The position numbers and the translations under genes are program-made. 40,154 bases of DNA from Bryobacterales bacterium. GTDB taxonomy: Bacteria; Acidobacteriota; Terriglobia; Bryobacterales; Bryobacteraceae. Under the pieces are notes generated by a model. That model was not told where the DNA came from. It did no database searches and saw only the letters and a program-made list of their open reading frames with translations. Each line of letters starts with the position of its first letter. The stretch's first letter is position 1. Positions 23,559 to 31,506 of the stretch are shown here, piece by piece. The stretch covers positions 1 to 40,154 of the forward strand of contig JAEUQF010000109.1 in NCBI GenBank assembly GCA_016789745.1, in the 5' to 3' direction.

Positions 23559-26146
23559 TTTGGACTCAGCTCCCTTTGTAAATCCGCCAGGATCTGCAGG
23601 GCCTCGATGGGCCGGATCTGGTCGAGATTCAAGTTTCGGATGCGCGTCGCGATTTCGTGATTGACGGGTTCAAACAGCTGAATCTGCACGGGGGGCTTGG
23701 GGGAGCCGGACTTTGCCGGCGAAGCCAGTTGCCCACTAACAACGTGCTCTTCCTTTTCATGCACGGCCAAAATCTCCCGTGCGCGGTCAATCACAGCGCC
23801 CGGCAATGCTGCAAGCCGTGCGACCTCGATCCCATAACTCTTATCGGCAGATCCCGGCTGAACCTTACGGAGGAATAAGATTTGATCGCCAGATTCCTTC
23901 ACGGCAACCTGTAAGTTGCCCACGCCCGGCAGTTGATCGGCTAACTCTGTCAGCTCGTGGTAATGCGTGGCAAAGAGGGTTTTGGCGCCCAGTACGTTGT
24001 GCACATACTCGATCACCGCCCACGCCAGGGCCATGCCGTCGTAAGTCGATGTTCCGCGGCCCACTTCATCCAGCACCAAAAAACTGCGCTCGGTGGCGGT
24101 GTTGAGAATCGCCGCTGTTTCGGTCATTTCCACCAGGAAGGTCGATCGGCCGCGAGCGAGGTTATCGCTGGCGCCGACGCGCGTGAAGACGCGATCGGTG
24201 AGCGGGAGTTCGGCCTGCTCGGCGGGAAGGAAGGAGCCCATCTGTGCCATGACAAGAAACAACGCCGCTTGGCGCAAATAGGTTGACTTACCGCCCATGT
24301 TGGGACCGGTAATGATCGCTACAAACTTGTCTTTCGGCTCCAGGTAGATGTCGTTGGGGATAAACCGGACGGCATCGCGTTCGCTGAGCTTCTCAATTAC
24401 AGGGTGCCGCCCGGCGCGTACGTGCATGAGGCCTGCGTCGCTAAACGTGGGGCGCGTGTAGCGGCGTTCGGCGGCCACCTCGGCGAGGCCGGCGGTGACG
24501 TCGAGCTCGGCCAGCGCCTGCGCGGTTTGGCGGATGCGCGCAGCTTCGGCGGCGGCGGTGGCGCGCAAGGCTGCGAAGAGATCCTTCTCGATGGTGAGGA
24601 TGCGCTCCTCGGCGGCCAGGATCTTGCCTTCCAGTTCTTTCAGCTCCGGCGTGGTGAATCGCTCGGCATTGACCAGCGTCTGCTTTCGCTCGTAGTCGGC
24701 TGGGGCGTTGGCGAGGTTGGCCTTCGAGATCTCGATGTAGTACCCGAACACGTTATTGAAGCGGATTTTGAGCGAGCCGATGCCGGTTCTGGTACGTTCG
24801 CGCTGTTCAATCTGCGCCAGGTACTGTTTGCTGTTGCGCGAGATGTCGCGCAGTTCGTCAAGCGGCGCGTTGTAGCCTTCGCGGATGACACCGCCGTCGG
24901 CGACGTTGATGGGGGGCTCTTCGGCCAGCGCCGTAAGGATGGCGTCGCGCACCTCGGCGACTTCATCCATGCGTTGGCCAACCTCCTGGAGGCGGCCCTG
25001 CCAGGCTCCACAGGCCTGGCGCAGTTCCGGTACACGGGCCAGCGAAAGGCCCAGGGCGCGCATTTCCCGCGGATTGGCGGTGCCAACCACCACCTTCGAC
25101 AGCAGGCGTTCGAGATCGGCGACACCACCCAGGCGTTTGCGCACTTCGGCGCGGGCAATGGCGGAGCGGAACAGCGTTTCGACGGCATCGAGGCGCGCTT
25201 CGATCTCGGCACGGTCGACGGCCGGTTGCAGCAGGCGCCGGCGCAGGAGGCGGGCGCCCATGGCGGTGGAGGTTTCATCCAGCACATGGATCAGGGTGCC
25301 CTCTTTCATGCCGTCGGCAAACAGGGGTTCCACCAGTTCCAGGTTGCGGACGGTGGCTTGGTCCAGCACCATGGCGCCGGAGCGTTCAAACCATGCCGGA
25401 CGTTCGATGTGTTCGAGCGCCGAACGCTGGGTTTCCCGGGCGTAGTGGAGCAGCGCGCCAGCGGCACCGGTGGCAAGCGGGCGTCCGCCGAGTCCGCAGC
25501 CTTCTAGCGTAAGGAGGCGAAAATGCTCGCAGAGCGATCGCGAGGCGTAGTCGGCGGCAAAGGCCCAGGCGGCGACGCCGGTGAGGCAGGCGCGGCCTTC
25601 AAAGGCCGGGGCGGTGGTGTTGTCGGGGAACAGCACCTCTCGCGGGGCCAGCCATTCGAGCAATCCGGCCAACTCGGTGTGGCGCACCTCGGTGGCGCGG
25701 AACTCGCCGGTGGAGATGTCGACAAAGGCAACGCCGGCGAGGTCGCCCTTCGTGGTCACGCAGGCGAGGTAGTTGTTCTCTTTGGAGCGGAGGACGGACG
25801 ATTCGGTGGTCGTTCCGGGGGTGACGACACGCTGGATCTCGCGTTTGACGAGTTTCTTTGCGAACTTCGGGTCTTCGGTCTGCTCACAGATGGCGACGCG
25901 ATAGCCTTTCTGGATGAGCTTGGCGAGATAGCCTTCGAGCGCATGGTGCGGGACACCGCACATGGGCTCATTCTTTTCCTTGTTGCGCGAGGTGAGGGTG
26001 ATCTCGAGTTCGCGCGCGGCGATGACAGCGTCGTCAAAGAAGAGTTCGTAGAAATCGCCCAAGCGAAACAGCAGGAGCGCGTTGGGCACCTGCTGCTTCA
26101 GGGCGAAGTATTGCCGCATGAGCGGCGTGGACGGCTCACCGCTCAT
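23555..26146 (-). CDS. mutS: DNA mismatch repair protein MutS
   Basis: This 863-residue protein, close to the usual MutS length, recognises mismatches and starts methyl-independent or nick-directed repair with MutL. The N-terminal mismatch-binding domain has the Phe-Tyr-Glu motif in GDFYELFFDDA (30-40). The core and clamp follow, with FNNVFGYYIEISKAN. The ATPase domain carries Walker A GPNMGGKST (614-622) and the Walker B/signature region LVLDEVGRGTSTYDGMALAW near 690. Both functional ends are intact, so the gene should be active. It lies 9 nt after the glutamate dehydrogenase gene and overlaps anmK by 4 nt, so the three are probably co-transcribed. No mutL is visible in the window. Confidence 0.98.
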   Translation of the reverse strand: MSGEPSTPLMRQYFALKQQVPNALLLFRLGDFYELFFDDAVIAARELEITLTSRNKEKNEPMCGVPHHALEGYLAKLIQKGYRVAICEQTEDPKFAKKLVKREIQRVVTPGTTTESSVLRSKENNYLACVTTKGDLAGVAFVDISTGEFRATEVRHTELAGLLEWLAPREVLFPDNTTAPAFEGRACLTGVAAWAFAADYASRSLCEHFRLLTLEGCGLGGRPLATGAAGALLHYARETQRSALEHIERPAWFERSGAMVLDQATVRNLELVEPLFADGMKEGTLIHVLDETSTAMGARLLRRRLLQPAVDRAEIEARLDAVETLFRSAIARAEVRKRLGGVADLERLLSKVVVGTANPREMRALGLSLARVPELRQACGAWQGRLQEVGQRMDEVAEVRDAILTALAEEPPINVADGGVIREGYNAPLDELRDISRNSKQYLAQIEQRERTRTGIGSLKIRFNNVFGYYIEISKANLANAPADYERKQTLVNAERFTTPELKELEGKILAAEERILTIEKDLFAALRATAAAEAARIRQTAQALAELDVTAGLAEVAAERRYTRPTFSDAGLMHVRAGRHPVIEKLSERDAVRFIPNDIYLEPKDKFVAIITGPNMGGKSTYLRQAALFLVMAQMGSFLPAEQAELPLTDRVFTRVGASDNLARGRSTFLVEMTETAAILNTATERSFLVLDEVGRGTSTYDGMALAWAVIEYVHNVLGAKTLFATHYHELTELADQLPGVGNLQVAVKESGDQILFLRKVQPGSADKSYGIEVARLAALPGAVIDRAREILAVHEKEEHVVSGQLASPAKSGSPKPPVQIQLFEPVNHEIATRIRNLNLDQIRPIEALQILADLQRELSPN

Positions 26147-26155
26147 GCTGAACCA

Positions 26156-27430
26156 CTAGGCGTAGATTCCCCGCAGCTTGATCGCGAAGGCGACGCGGTC
26201 CAGCGCCAGCATATAGGCCGCCGTACGATTGTCCACCTTGTGCGATTCGCTGTAGCTGGTGACGTCGTGGAAGCTGTTCACCATGATCTCTTCCAGACGT
26301 GTATTCACCAGGTCTTCGTTCCAGAAGAAGCCTTGCCGGTCTTGCACCCATTCGAAGTACGATACCGTGACACCACCCCCGTTGGCGAGGATGTCCGGTA
26401 ATACGAACACTCCCTTGTCGGCCAGGATATCGTCGGCGGGTGCGGTGGTGGGCCCGTTGGCGCCTTCGCAGAGGATCTTACAACGTACCCTATGGGCGTT
26501 CAACGATGTAAGGACGTTCTCTTTCGCCGCTGGCAGCAGCACTTCGCATTCGAGGAACATAGCCTCCTCGCGATCGATGTTCTCACCGCCCGAGAAATCC
26601 ACGATGGAGCCGGTTTCCTTGCGGTGCTGCATGAGGGCGAGCACGTCCAGGCCTTTGGGATTGTAGACGGCGCCGTCCCACTCGATGACAGCGATGACCT
26701 TAAAGCCGACTTTGGTCATGAGCTTGGCGGCCATGCCGCCGACATTGCCGAAGCCCTGGATGACGACGCGTGCGTCGGTGGGCCCGATGCCAAGCTTCTT
26801 CAGAGCCTCCAGGGTGGAGATGAGGCAGCCGCGGCCGGTAGCCTCCGGGCGCCCGCGGGAGCCGCCAAGGTTCAGGGGTTTGCCGGTGACAACGGCGGTC
26901 ACCGTCTGGCGATGGTGCATGGAATAGGTATCCATGATCCAGGCCATGGTCTGTTCATTGGTGTTCATGTCCGGAGCGGGGACATCCACCTCCGGGCCGA
27001 TGAAGTCGACGATGGCGGCGGTGTAACGCCGCGTGATGCGCTCCAACTCGCCCATGCTCAGCACGGTGGGATCACAGATCACGCCACCTTTGCCGCCGCC
27101 ATAGGGGATGTTGGCGACCGCGCACTTCCAGGTCATCCACGATGCCAGTGCGCGTACTTCGTCGATGGTTACGTCGGGCGCATAGCGAATGCCGCCCTTA
27201 GCCGGTCCGCGCGCAATGGAGTGTTGGACACGGTAGCCGGTGAAAACCTCCAGGCGACCGTCGTCCAGCATGACGGGAATGCTCACCGTCACTTCGCGGG
27301 CAGGCGCCTTGAGAACCTTGCGCATCCCGTCATCCAGACCGAGCTTGTCCGCGGCTCGATTGAAACGGGCTTCCGCCGCCAGCCAGGGATTACACTCATG
27401 CTCCAGATCAACCGGGATCTCAGCGATCAT
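26156..27430 (-). CDS. gdhA: Glutamate dehydrogenase (Glu/Leu/Phe/Val dehydrogenase family)
   Basis: This 424-residue enzyme interconverts glutamate and 2-oxoglutarate plus ammonia. The substrate site is complete: Lys78 in GPAKGGIR, Lys102, Lys114 in GGGKGG and Asp154 in PAPDMNT, spaced as in clostridial glutamate dehydrogenase. The Rossmann motif GFGNVGG spans 226-232, and an acidic residue after the second strand (VIEWDG, about 250) hints at NAD preference. [15 protein letters not shown] is also typical. GGAGG lies about 11-12 nt before the ATG. A weak -10-like CATAAT (27454-27459 on the minus strand) is present without a good -35. Glutamate specificity over other amino acids is inferred from overall similarity. 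Confidence 0.93.
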   Translation of the reverse strand: MIAEIPVDLEHECNPWLAAEARFNRAADKLGLDDGMRKVLKAPAREVTVSIPVMLDDGRLEVFTGYRVQHSIARGPAKGGIRYAPDVTIDEVRALASWMTWKCAVANIPYGGGKGGVICDPTVLSMGELERITRRYTAAIVDFIGPEVDVPAPDMNTNEQTMAWIMDTYSMHHRQTVTAVVTGKPLNLGGSRGRPEATGRGCLISTLEALKKLGIGPTDARVVIQGFGNVGGMAAKLMTKVGFKVIAVIEWDGAVYNPKGLDVLALMQHRKETGSIVDFSGGENIDREEAMFLECEVLLPAAKENVLTSLNAHRVRCKILCEGANGPTTAPADDILADKGVFVLPDILANGGGVTVSYFEWVQDRQGFFWNEDLVNTRLEEIMVNSFHDVTSYSESHKVDNRTAAYMLALDRVAFAIKLRGIYA

Positions 27431-27567
27431 GTGGGTTTAGAACCTCCGCCTTCATTATGCGCAGAGTGCAGGAAAGGTGGCGTGCCGAACAGATGGGGTG
27501 CACCGGCGCCGAAACATGACGATATTATGGTAATTTCCTAGATGACCGTTTCCGGGAGGTTTCCGTC

Positions 27568-28446
27568 ATGTGCCCCAAATCGCGCCGCCGGTTTCTGAAG
27601 ACGACCACTGCCGCTTCGGCACTGGCTGCCTTTCACAACTTTCCCTATCATCTGTATGCGAACGATGCGAAGAAGTTCGCCAGTGACCGTGTGAAGCTTG
27701 GGCCGATGGGCGTGGAAGTGAGCCGCCTGGCACAGGGCACGGGCACCAACGGCGTGGGCGGCAGCAGCAATCAGACCAAGAAGATGGGTGTGACGGGCAT
27801 GGCCGATCTGTTCCGGGCCGGCTATGACCAGGGCGTGACGTTCTTCGACAGCGCCGACCAGTACGGCACACACCCGCACGTCAAGGAAGCGCTGAAGTCA
27901 ATTCCGCGTGAAAAGGTGACGATTCTTTCGAAGACGCATGCCTCGACGGCCGCGGAGATGAAAGCCGACCTGGACCGTTTCCGCCGCGAACTCGGTACCG
28001 ACTACATCGACATCCTGTTGCTGCACACGATGGTGGACGGCAATTGGCCTGAGCGCAAGAAGGGCGCGATGGAAGTGATCTCGGAGGCGCGTGAGAAGGG
28101 CATTGTGCGCACGCACGGCACCAGTTGCCACACGCTGGAGGCATTGAAGACCGCCGCCGCGTCGGACTGGGTGCAGGTGGATCTGGCGCGTATCAACCCG
28201 GCGGGCGTGGCGATGGATGCCGATCCGGCGACGGTGCTGGGTGTCTTGAAAGAGATGAAGGCCAAGGGCAAGGGCATCATCGGAATGAAGATTCTGGGCG
28301 CCGGCAAACTGCGCAACAAGGCGAATGAGTGCCTGCAGTTTGCTCTGGCGCAGAACGTGGTGGACTGTTTCACGATTGGCGCCGAGAGCCGCCAGGAGAT
28401 GTTGGATCTGGTAAAGAAAATTCCCGCGGCGAGTGTACGCGGATAA
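27568..28446 (+). CDS. Tat-exported aldo/keto reductase
   Basis: This 292-residue protein begins with a near-ideal Tat signal (SRRRFLK, 5-11), so it is folded with its cofactor before export. The aldo/keto reductase catalytic tetrad is intact: Asp94 and Tyr99 (FFDSADQYG), Lys122 (LSKTHAS) and His153 (LLLHTM). The barrel is somewhat short at the C-terminus compared with the usual 310-330 residues. It should reduce a carbonyl or oxidise an alcohol with NAD(P)H, but the substrate is unknown. GGGAGG lies 8 nt before the ATG. A TATTAT (27523-27528) could be its -10 without a recognisable -35. It heads an operon with the small Cys protein, the di-haem peroxidase and the solute-binding protein. Confidence 0.92.
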   Translation: MCPKSRRRFLKTTTAASALAAFHNFPYHLYANDAKKFASDRVKLGPMGVEVSRLAQGTGTNGVGGSSNQTKKMGVTGMADLFRAGYDQGVTFFDSADQYGTHPHVKEALKSIPREKVTILSKTHASTAAEMKADLDRFRRELGTDYIDILLLHTMVDGNWPERKKGAMEVISEAREKGIVRTHGTSCHTLEALKTAAASDWVQVDLARINPAGVAMDADPATVLGVLKEMKAKGKGIIGMKILGAGKLRNKANECLQFALAQNVVDCFTIGAESRQEMLDLVKKIPAASVRG

Positions 28447-28465
28447 GAGGAGGTTTCCCAAAGCT

Positions 28466-29017
28466 ATGAAGAATTTCTTCCGTGCGGCCGGAATGGCTGC
28501 TGGCTTTACGCTGCTGAGCCTGGGGCTGACCCTGGCCAGCGCACAGGTGGCCAAGAAGTCCGGCAAGGGCCCGGGCATACTGCAGTCGGAATGGGGCAAG
28601 GTGGAAGGCGGCACGTACGCGGCGCCGATGGGTAAGCTTGGCACCAAGCCGTCCGAGACGTGGACCGCGACGACCATGGGCGCGGCGGTAGGCGGCAAGG
28701 CGAATCCGGCCAAGGTGGCCACGGTCACCGGTGAGATCATCGACTTTTCGTGTTATCTGCAGATTGGCAAGCATGGCGAGAAGCACCGCAGCTGCGGCCA
28801 GAAGTGCTTCACGGCCGGGCAGCCGATCGGCCTGCTGACTGAAGATGGCACCATGTACATGCTGATGGAAGAAGAGCATGATCCGCGCCGCGACGGCCTG
28901 ACGGATTTCCGCAAGGCCGCCATTGAGCACACCGCGCACATCATGGAAGTGTCGGGTACGCTGGCCGAGCATGGCGGCTACAAGGCGCTGTACGTGCACG
29001 GCTACCTGAAGAAGTAA
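28466..29017 (+). CDS. Small secreted Cys-containing protein, OB-fold-like, function unknown
   Basis: I start it at ATG 28466, not 28433, because that gives a proper signal peptide (MKNFFRAAGMAAGFTLLSLG to about residue 27) and AGGAGG lies upstream, though at a long 12-nt gap. The 183-residue protein has a conserved-looking core, DFSCYLQIGKHG then KHRSCGQKC (Cys96, His107, Cys110, Cys114), followed by GLLTEDGTMYML and a final beta hairpin (MEVSGTLAEHGG to YVHGYLKK). The beta pattern suggests an OB-like fold. The C-x13-C-x3-C set with nearby His could bind a metal or be redox active. It is not a CXXCH haem site. I do not recognise a named family. It lies between an exported reductase and a di-haem enzyme, 19 nt after the former. 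Confidence 0.82.
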   Translation: MKNFFRAAGMAAGFTLLSLGLTLASAQVAKKSGKGPGILQSEWGKVEGGTYAAPMGKLGTKPSETWTATTMGAAVGGKANPAKVATVTGEIIDFSCYLQIGKHGEKHRSCGQKCFTAGQPIGLLTEDGTMYMLMEEEHDPRRDGLTDFRKAAIEHTAHIMEVSGTLAEHGGYKALYVHGYLKK

Positions 29018-29089
29018 ATCTTTTAGATATGGGGGCGGCGGGCAAACGCCTGGCCGTTCCCGTTGCTATTCGAAGGAGATCAGAAGCTG

Positions 29090-30121
29090 ATGAAGCAAGG
29101 GACGGTTCTTAGATTCTGGATAGGCGCTTCGGCCCTGGCTCTCTCATTGGGTCTGGCCGCGGATGGACCCAAGAAGCCGGCAACGCTGCAAGTGCCGCTG
29201 GGGCTGCTGCCGGTACAGTTTCCGAAGGACAACCCCTACACGCCGGAAAAGGCGGAGTTGGGGCACCTGCTTTATTACGACACGCGGCTCTCTGCCGACA
29301 ACAGCGTCTCTTGCGGCAGCTGTCATCACAACGCCAAGGCTTACACCGACAACGCGCCCGTGTCGACTGGGATTCGCGGGCAGAAGGGCGGTCGCAGTGC
29401 CCCCACGGTGATCAACCGCGCCTACAGCTTGGCGCAGTTCTGGGATGGGCGCGCCGCCACTCTGGAGGAGCAGGCCATCGGGCCGATCGCGAACCCCATC
29501 GAGATGGGTGAGACACACGAAAACGTGGTGGCGAAACTACGCAAGATTCCTGGCTACCGTGCCCTGTTTCTGAAAGCCTTCGGCACCGAGGATTTCACCA
29601 TCGACCATGTGGCGAAAGCCATTGCTACGTTCGAACGCACCGTGCTCAGCGGCAACTCGCCGTATGACCGCTATCAGGCGGGCCAGAAGAAGGCGATGAC
29701 GCCGGACCAAATCCGGGGTATGGACGTGTACCTGAATAAGGCCAAGTGCGATCAGTGCCACGAAGGCATCAACTTTACCTCGAACGCTTACCACAACATC
29801 GGCGTCGGCATGGATAAGCCCGACCCGGATGTGGGCCGCTACGCCGTGACGAAGAGTGAAGCCGATTTGGGCGCGTTCAAGACGCCCACTCTCCGCGACA
29901 TCGCGCGCACGGCGCCTTACATGCATGACGGGAGCCTGGCCACGCTCGAAGAAGTCGTCGACTACTACGACAAGGGCGGCATTCCGAACAAGAACCTCGA
30001 CAAAACGATGAAGAAGCTGAACCTGACCGCGCAGGAGAAGAAGGACCTCGTCGCCTTTTTGAAGGCCCTGAACGGAGAAGGCTGGCAGAAGCTTGGTGTT
30101 CCCACCAAATTCCCTCAATAG
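29090..30121 (+). CDS. Di-haem cytochrome c peroxidase / MauG-family protein
   Basis: This periplasmic protein is 343 residues long from ATG 29090 (GGAG 11 nt upstream), with a signal peptide ending near residue 24. There are two c-type haem sites, CGSCH (75-79) and CDQCH (220-224). Family marks are LGHLLYYDTRLS, GRSAPTVINRAY, FWDGRAATLEEQA, PIEMG and APYMHDGSLATLEEVV, where Met278 could be the distal ligand of the high-potential haem. Members either reduce hydrogen peroxide or, in the MauG branch, oxidise residues of a partner protein. The sequence alone does not decide which. The stop codon abuts the next ATG with no gap. It lies 72 nt after the small Cys protein gene, a possible partner. 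Confidence 0.94.
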   Translation: MKQGTVLRFWIGASALALSLGLAADGPKKPATLQVPLGLLPVQFPKDNPYTPEKAELGHLLYYDTRLSADNSVSCGSCHHNAKAYTDNAPVSTGIRGQKGGRSAPTVINRAYSLAQFWDGRAATLEEQAIGPIANPIEMGETHENVVAKLRKIPGYRALFLKAFGTEDFTIDHVAKAIATFERTVLSGNSPYDRYQAGQKKAMTPDQIRGMDVYLNKAKCDQCHEGINFTSNAYHNIGVGMDKPDPDVGRYAVTKSEADLGAFKTPTLRDIARTAPYMHDGSLATLEEVVDYYDKGGIPNKNLDKTMKKLNLTAQEKKDLVAFLKALNGEGWQKLGVPTKFPQ

Positions 30122-31087
30122 ATGAAACGACAAACTTTCTCGCGCCGGCGGTTCCTCGCGGTACCCGCCGGCATTGCTGCGTTTACGGGCTGTAACCGGG
30201 ATTCGAAGCGTGTGATCGGCGTTGTGCCGAAGGGGCGTGCGCACCTGTTCTGGCAGTCGGTGCAGGCTGGCGCGGTGGCCGCTTCGAGAGAGGCCAACGT
30301 GGAGATTGTCTGGAATGGCCCCGCCACCGAGACGGACTTCAACGGGCAGCTGCAGATTGTGGAAGGGCTCATCAGCCGGCGGGTGAGTGCGATTGCGCTG
30401 GCGCCCATCGACAAGAAGTCGATGGTGAGCGTGGTGGAACGGGCCACGCGCGAAGGCATTCCGGTGGTGATCTTCGATTCCGGCATCGACACGGAAGTGT
30501 TCGTCAGCCAGGTGGCGACGGATAACTACAAGGCCGGGCAGATGGCGGCCGACCGGATGGGCGAGATCCTGGAGGGCAAGGGCAAGATCGTGATGGTGGC
30601 GGTGCAGCCCGGCGCTGCCTCGACCATGGCTCGCGAGCAGGGCTTTGAAGACCGCATCAAAGAGAAGTTCGCGAACATCGTGATCGCCGACAAGCGTTTC
30701 GGCATGGCCGACTTCGCCAAGTCCCGCACCGTGGCCGAGAACATGCTGACGGCGCACCCGGACATGGTGGGGATGTTCGCTTCGAACGAATCGAGCACGG
30801 TGGGTGCGACGCAGGCGTTGAAGTCGCGCGAAAGCAAGGTGAAACTGGTGGGCTTTGACTGGAGCGATCCCCTGCTGGACGATGTGAAGGCTGGACGGAT
30901 TGACTCGCTGGTGGTGCAGAATCCGTTCAAGATGGGCTACGAGTCAGTGAAGGCGGCGGTGGCGAAGCTGAACGGGCAGACGCCGGCGAAGATCCAGAAC
31001 CTGGAGCCGCGGCTGATTCGGAAGGAAGACCTGGACAAGCCGGATGTGCAGGAGCATCTGCATCCGGATCTGAAGAAGTATCTGTAA
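30122..31087 (+). CDS. Substrate-binding lipoprotein of the ribose/sugar ABC type (orphan)
   Basis: This 321-residue periplasmic-binding protein type I (RbsB-like) shows the family segments VIGVVPKGRAHLFWQSVQAG, APIDKKSMVSVVERA, GIPVVIFDSGI, TDNYKAGQMAADRM and LVGFDWSDPLLDDVKAG. The leader combines a Tat motif (SRRRFLAV, 7-14) with a lipobox-like end (FTGC, Cys24), so it is probably Tat-exported and lipid-anchored. No permease or ATPase gene adjoins it: the operon ends at the hairpin 9 nt after the stop. Its ATG directly follows the peroxidase stop. It may serve a transporter encoded elsewhere or act as a sensor or delivery protein for the exported oxidoreductases. Confidence 0.93.
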   Translation: MKRQTFSRRRFLAVPAGIAAFTGCNRDSKRVIGVVPKGRAHLFWQSVQAGAVAASREANVEIVWNGPATETDFNGQLQIVEGLISRRVSAIALAPIDKKSMVSVVERATREGIPVVIFDSGIDTEVFVSQVATDNYKAGQMAADRMGEILEGKGKIVMVAVQPGAASTMAREQGFEDRIKEKFANIVIADKRFGMADFAKSRTVAENMLTAHPDMVGMFASNESSTVGATQALKSRESKVKLVGFDWSDPLLDDVKAGRIDSLVVQNPFKMGYESVKAAVAKLNGQTPAKIQNLEPRLIRKEDLDKPDVQEHLHPDLKKYL

Positions 31088-31095
31088 AGCAAGCA

Positions 31096-31122
31096 GGACC
31101 CGCATCCTGAGGATGTGGGTCC
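31096..31122 (+). terminator. Hairpin at the end of the reductase/peroxidase operon
   Basis: GGACCCGCATCC (31096-31107) and GGATGTGGGTCC (31111-31122) form a 12-bp stem, counting one G-U pair, with a 3-nt loop. It starts 9 nt after the stop of the solute-binding protein gene. No T-run follows, so it may act as a stabilising 3' end or a weak or assisted terminator. It also lies between two convergent genes. Confidence 0.55.
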
Positions 31123-31157
31123 CGTCTCGCGGTTGGGTAGTGTGGTGGTGGTGTCGG

Positions 31158-31373
31158 TTAGACCGATATGCCGGTTAGCGATCGCATCACATCCAACATG
31201 CGCGTCCAGATGGCGATGTAGGATGGGAAAAAGTTCGCCGGCAGGAATCCCGCAACCAGTACTGCTACTGACGCAGTAAGCAGAGCGTATTCGATCATGT
31301 CCTGGCCGGTCTGGTCCCTGTGCAGACGTGCCAACAGACGATGTAACTTGCGCAGCCTTTCGCGGTTCTTCAT
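31158..31373 (-). CDS. Flp/Fap-type IVb pilin-like protein
   Basis: This 71-residue protein has a basic N-terminus (MKNRERLRKLHRLLARLHRD), the signature GQDMIEYALLTA, and then one hydrophobic segment (SVAVLVAGFLPANFF). This is the layout of Flp pilins, which are cleaved by a TadV-type prepilin peptidase and assembled by the Tad machinery. The leader is longer than in many Flp pilins, and cleavage should fall at the Gly before QDMIEYALL. GGAGAGAG lies just before the ATG. No tad genes are in the window, so it is an orphan here. It is downstream of, and in the same direction as, the large tail-fibre-like gene. Genomes of this group often carry scattered Flp genes. Confidence 0.87.
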   Translation of the reverse strand: MKNRERLRKLHRLLARLHRDQTGQDMIEYALLTASVAVLVAGFLPANFFPSYIAIWTRMLDVMRSLTGISV

Positions 31374-31398
31374 TTCTCTCTCCGGGCTGGTCTCTCTG

Positions 31399-31486
31399 TT
31401 CCTATCCTGTCAGGAACCAGGTGTCCATCTCAAACAAAAAAAAGCCTTAGCACTAGTACTTTTCGCCTTAGTGGTACCCGGTTCCT
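31399..31486. repeat. Structured leader before the Flp pilin gene (inverted and direct repeats)
   Basis: This short gap holds GTTCC/GGAAC (31399-31418) and an 11-bp inverted repeat, AGGAACCAGGT (31412-31422) with ACCCGGTTCCT (31476-31486), matching at 10 of 11 positions. It also holds a direct repeat GCCTTAG (31444-31450, 31465-31471), a near-palindrome AGCACTAGTACT (31449-31460) and a run of eight A (31436-31443). On the minus strand it would be both the 3' region of the tail-fibre-like gene and the leader of the pilin gene. I recognise no known riboswitch in it. Confidence 0.4.
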
Positions 31487-31506
31487 AACAGTACTGCCAG
31501 CCTCGG

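Noticed and set aside
31436..31471. Classical intrinsic terminator of the tail-fibre-like gene using the T8 run (minus strand)
   Set aside because: The nearest stem (CACTA/TAGTG) is only 5 bp and is separated from the T-run by 7 nt.
31485..31500. Sigma54-like TGGCA...TT on the minus strand upstream of the pilin gene
   Set aside because: The -12 GC is missing, so it does not meet the consensus.
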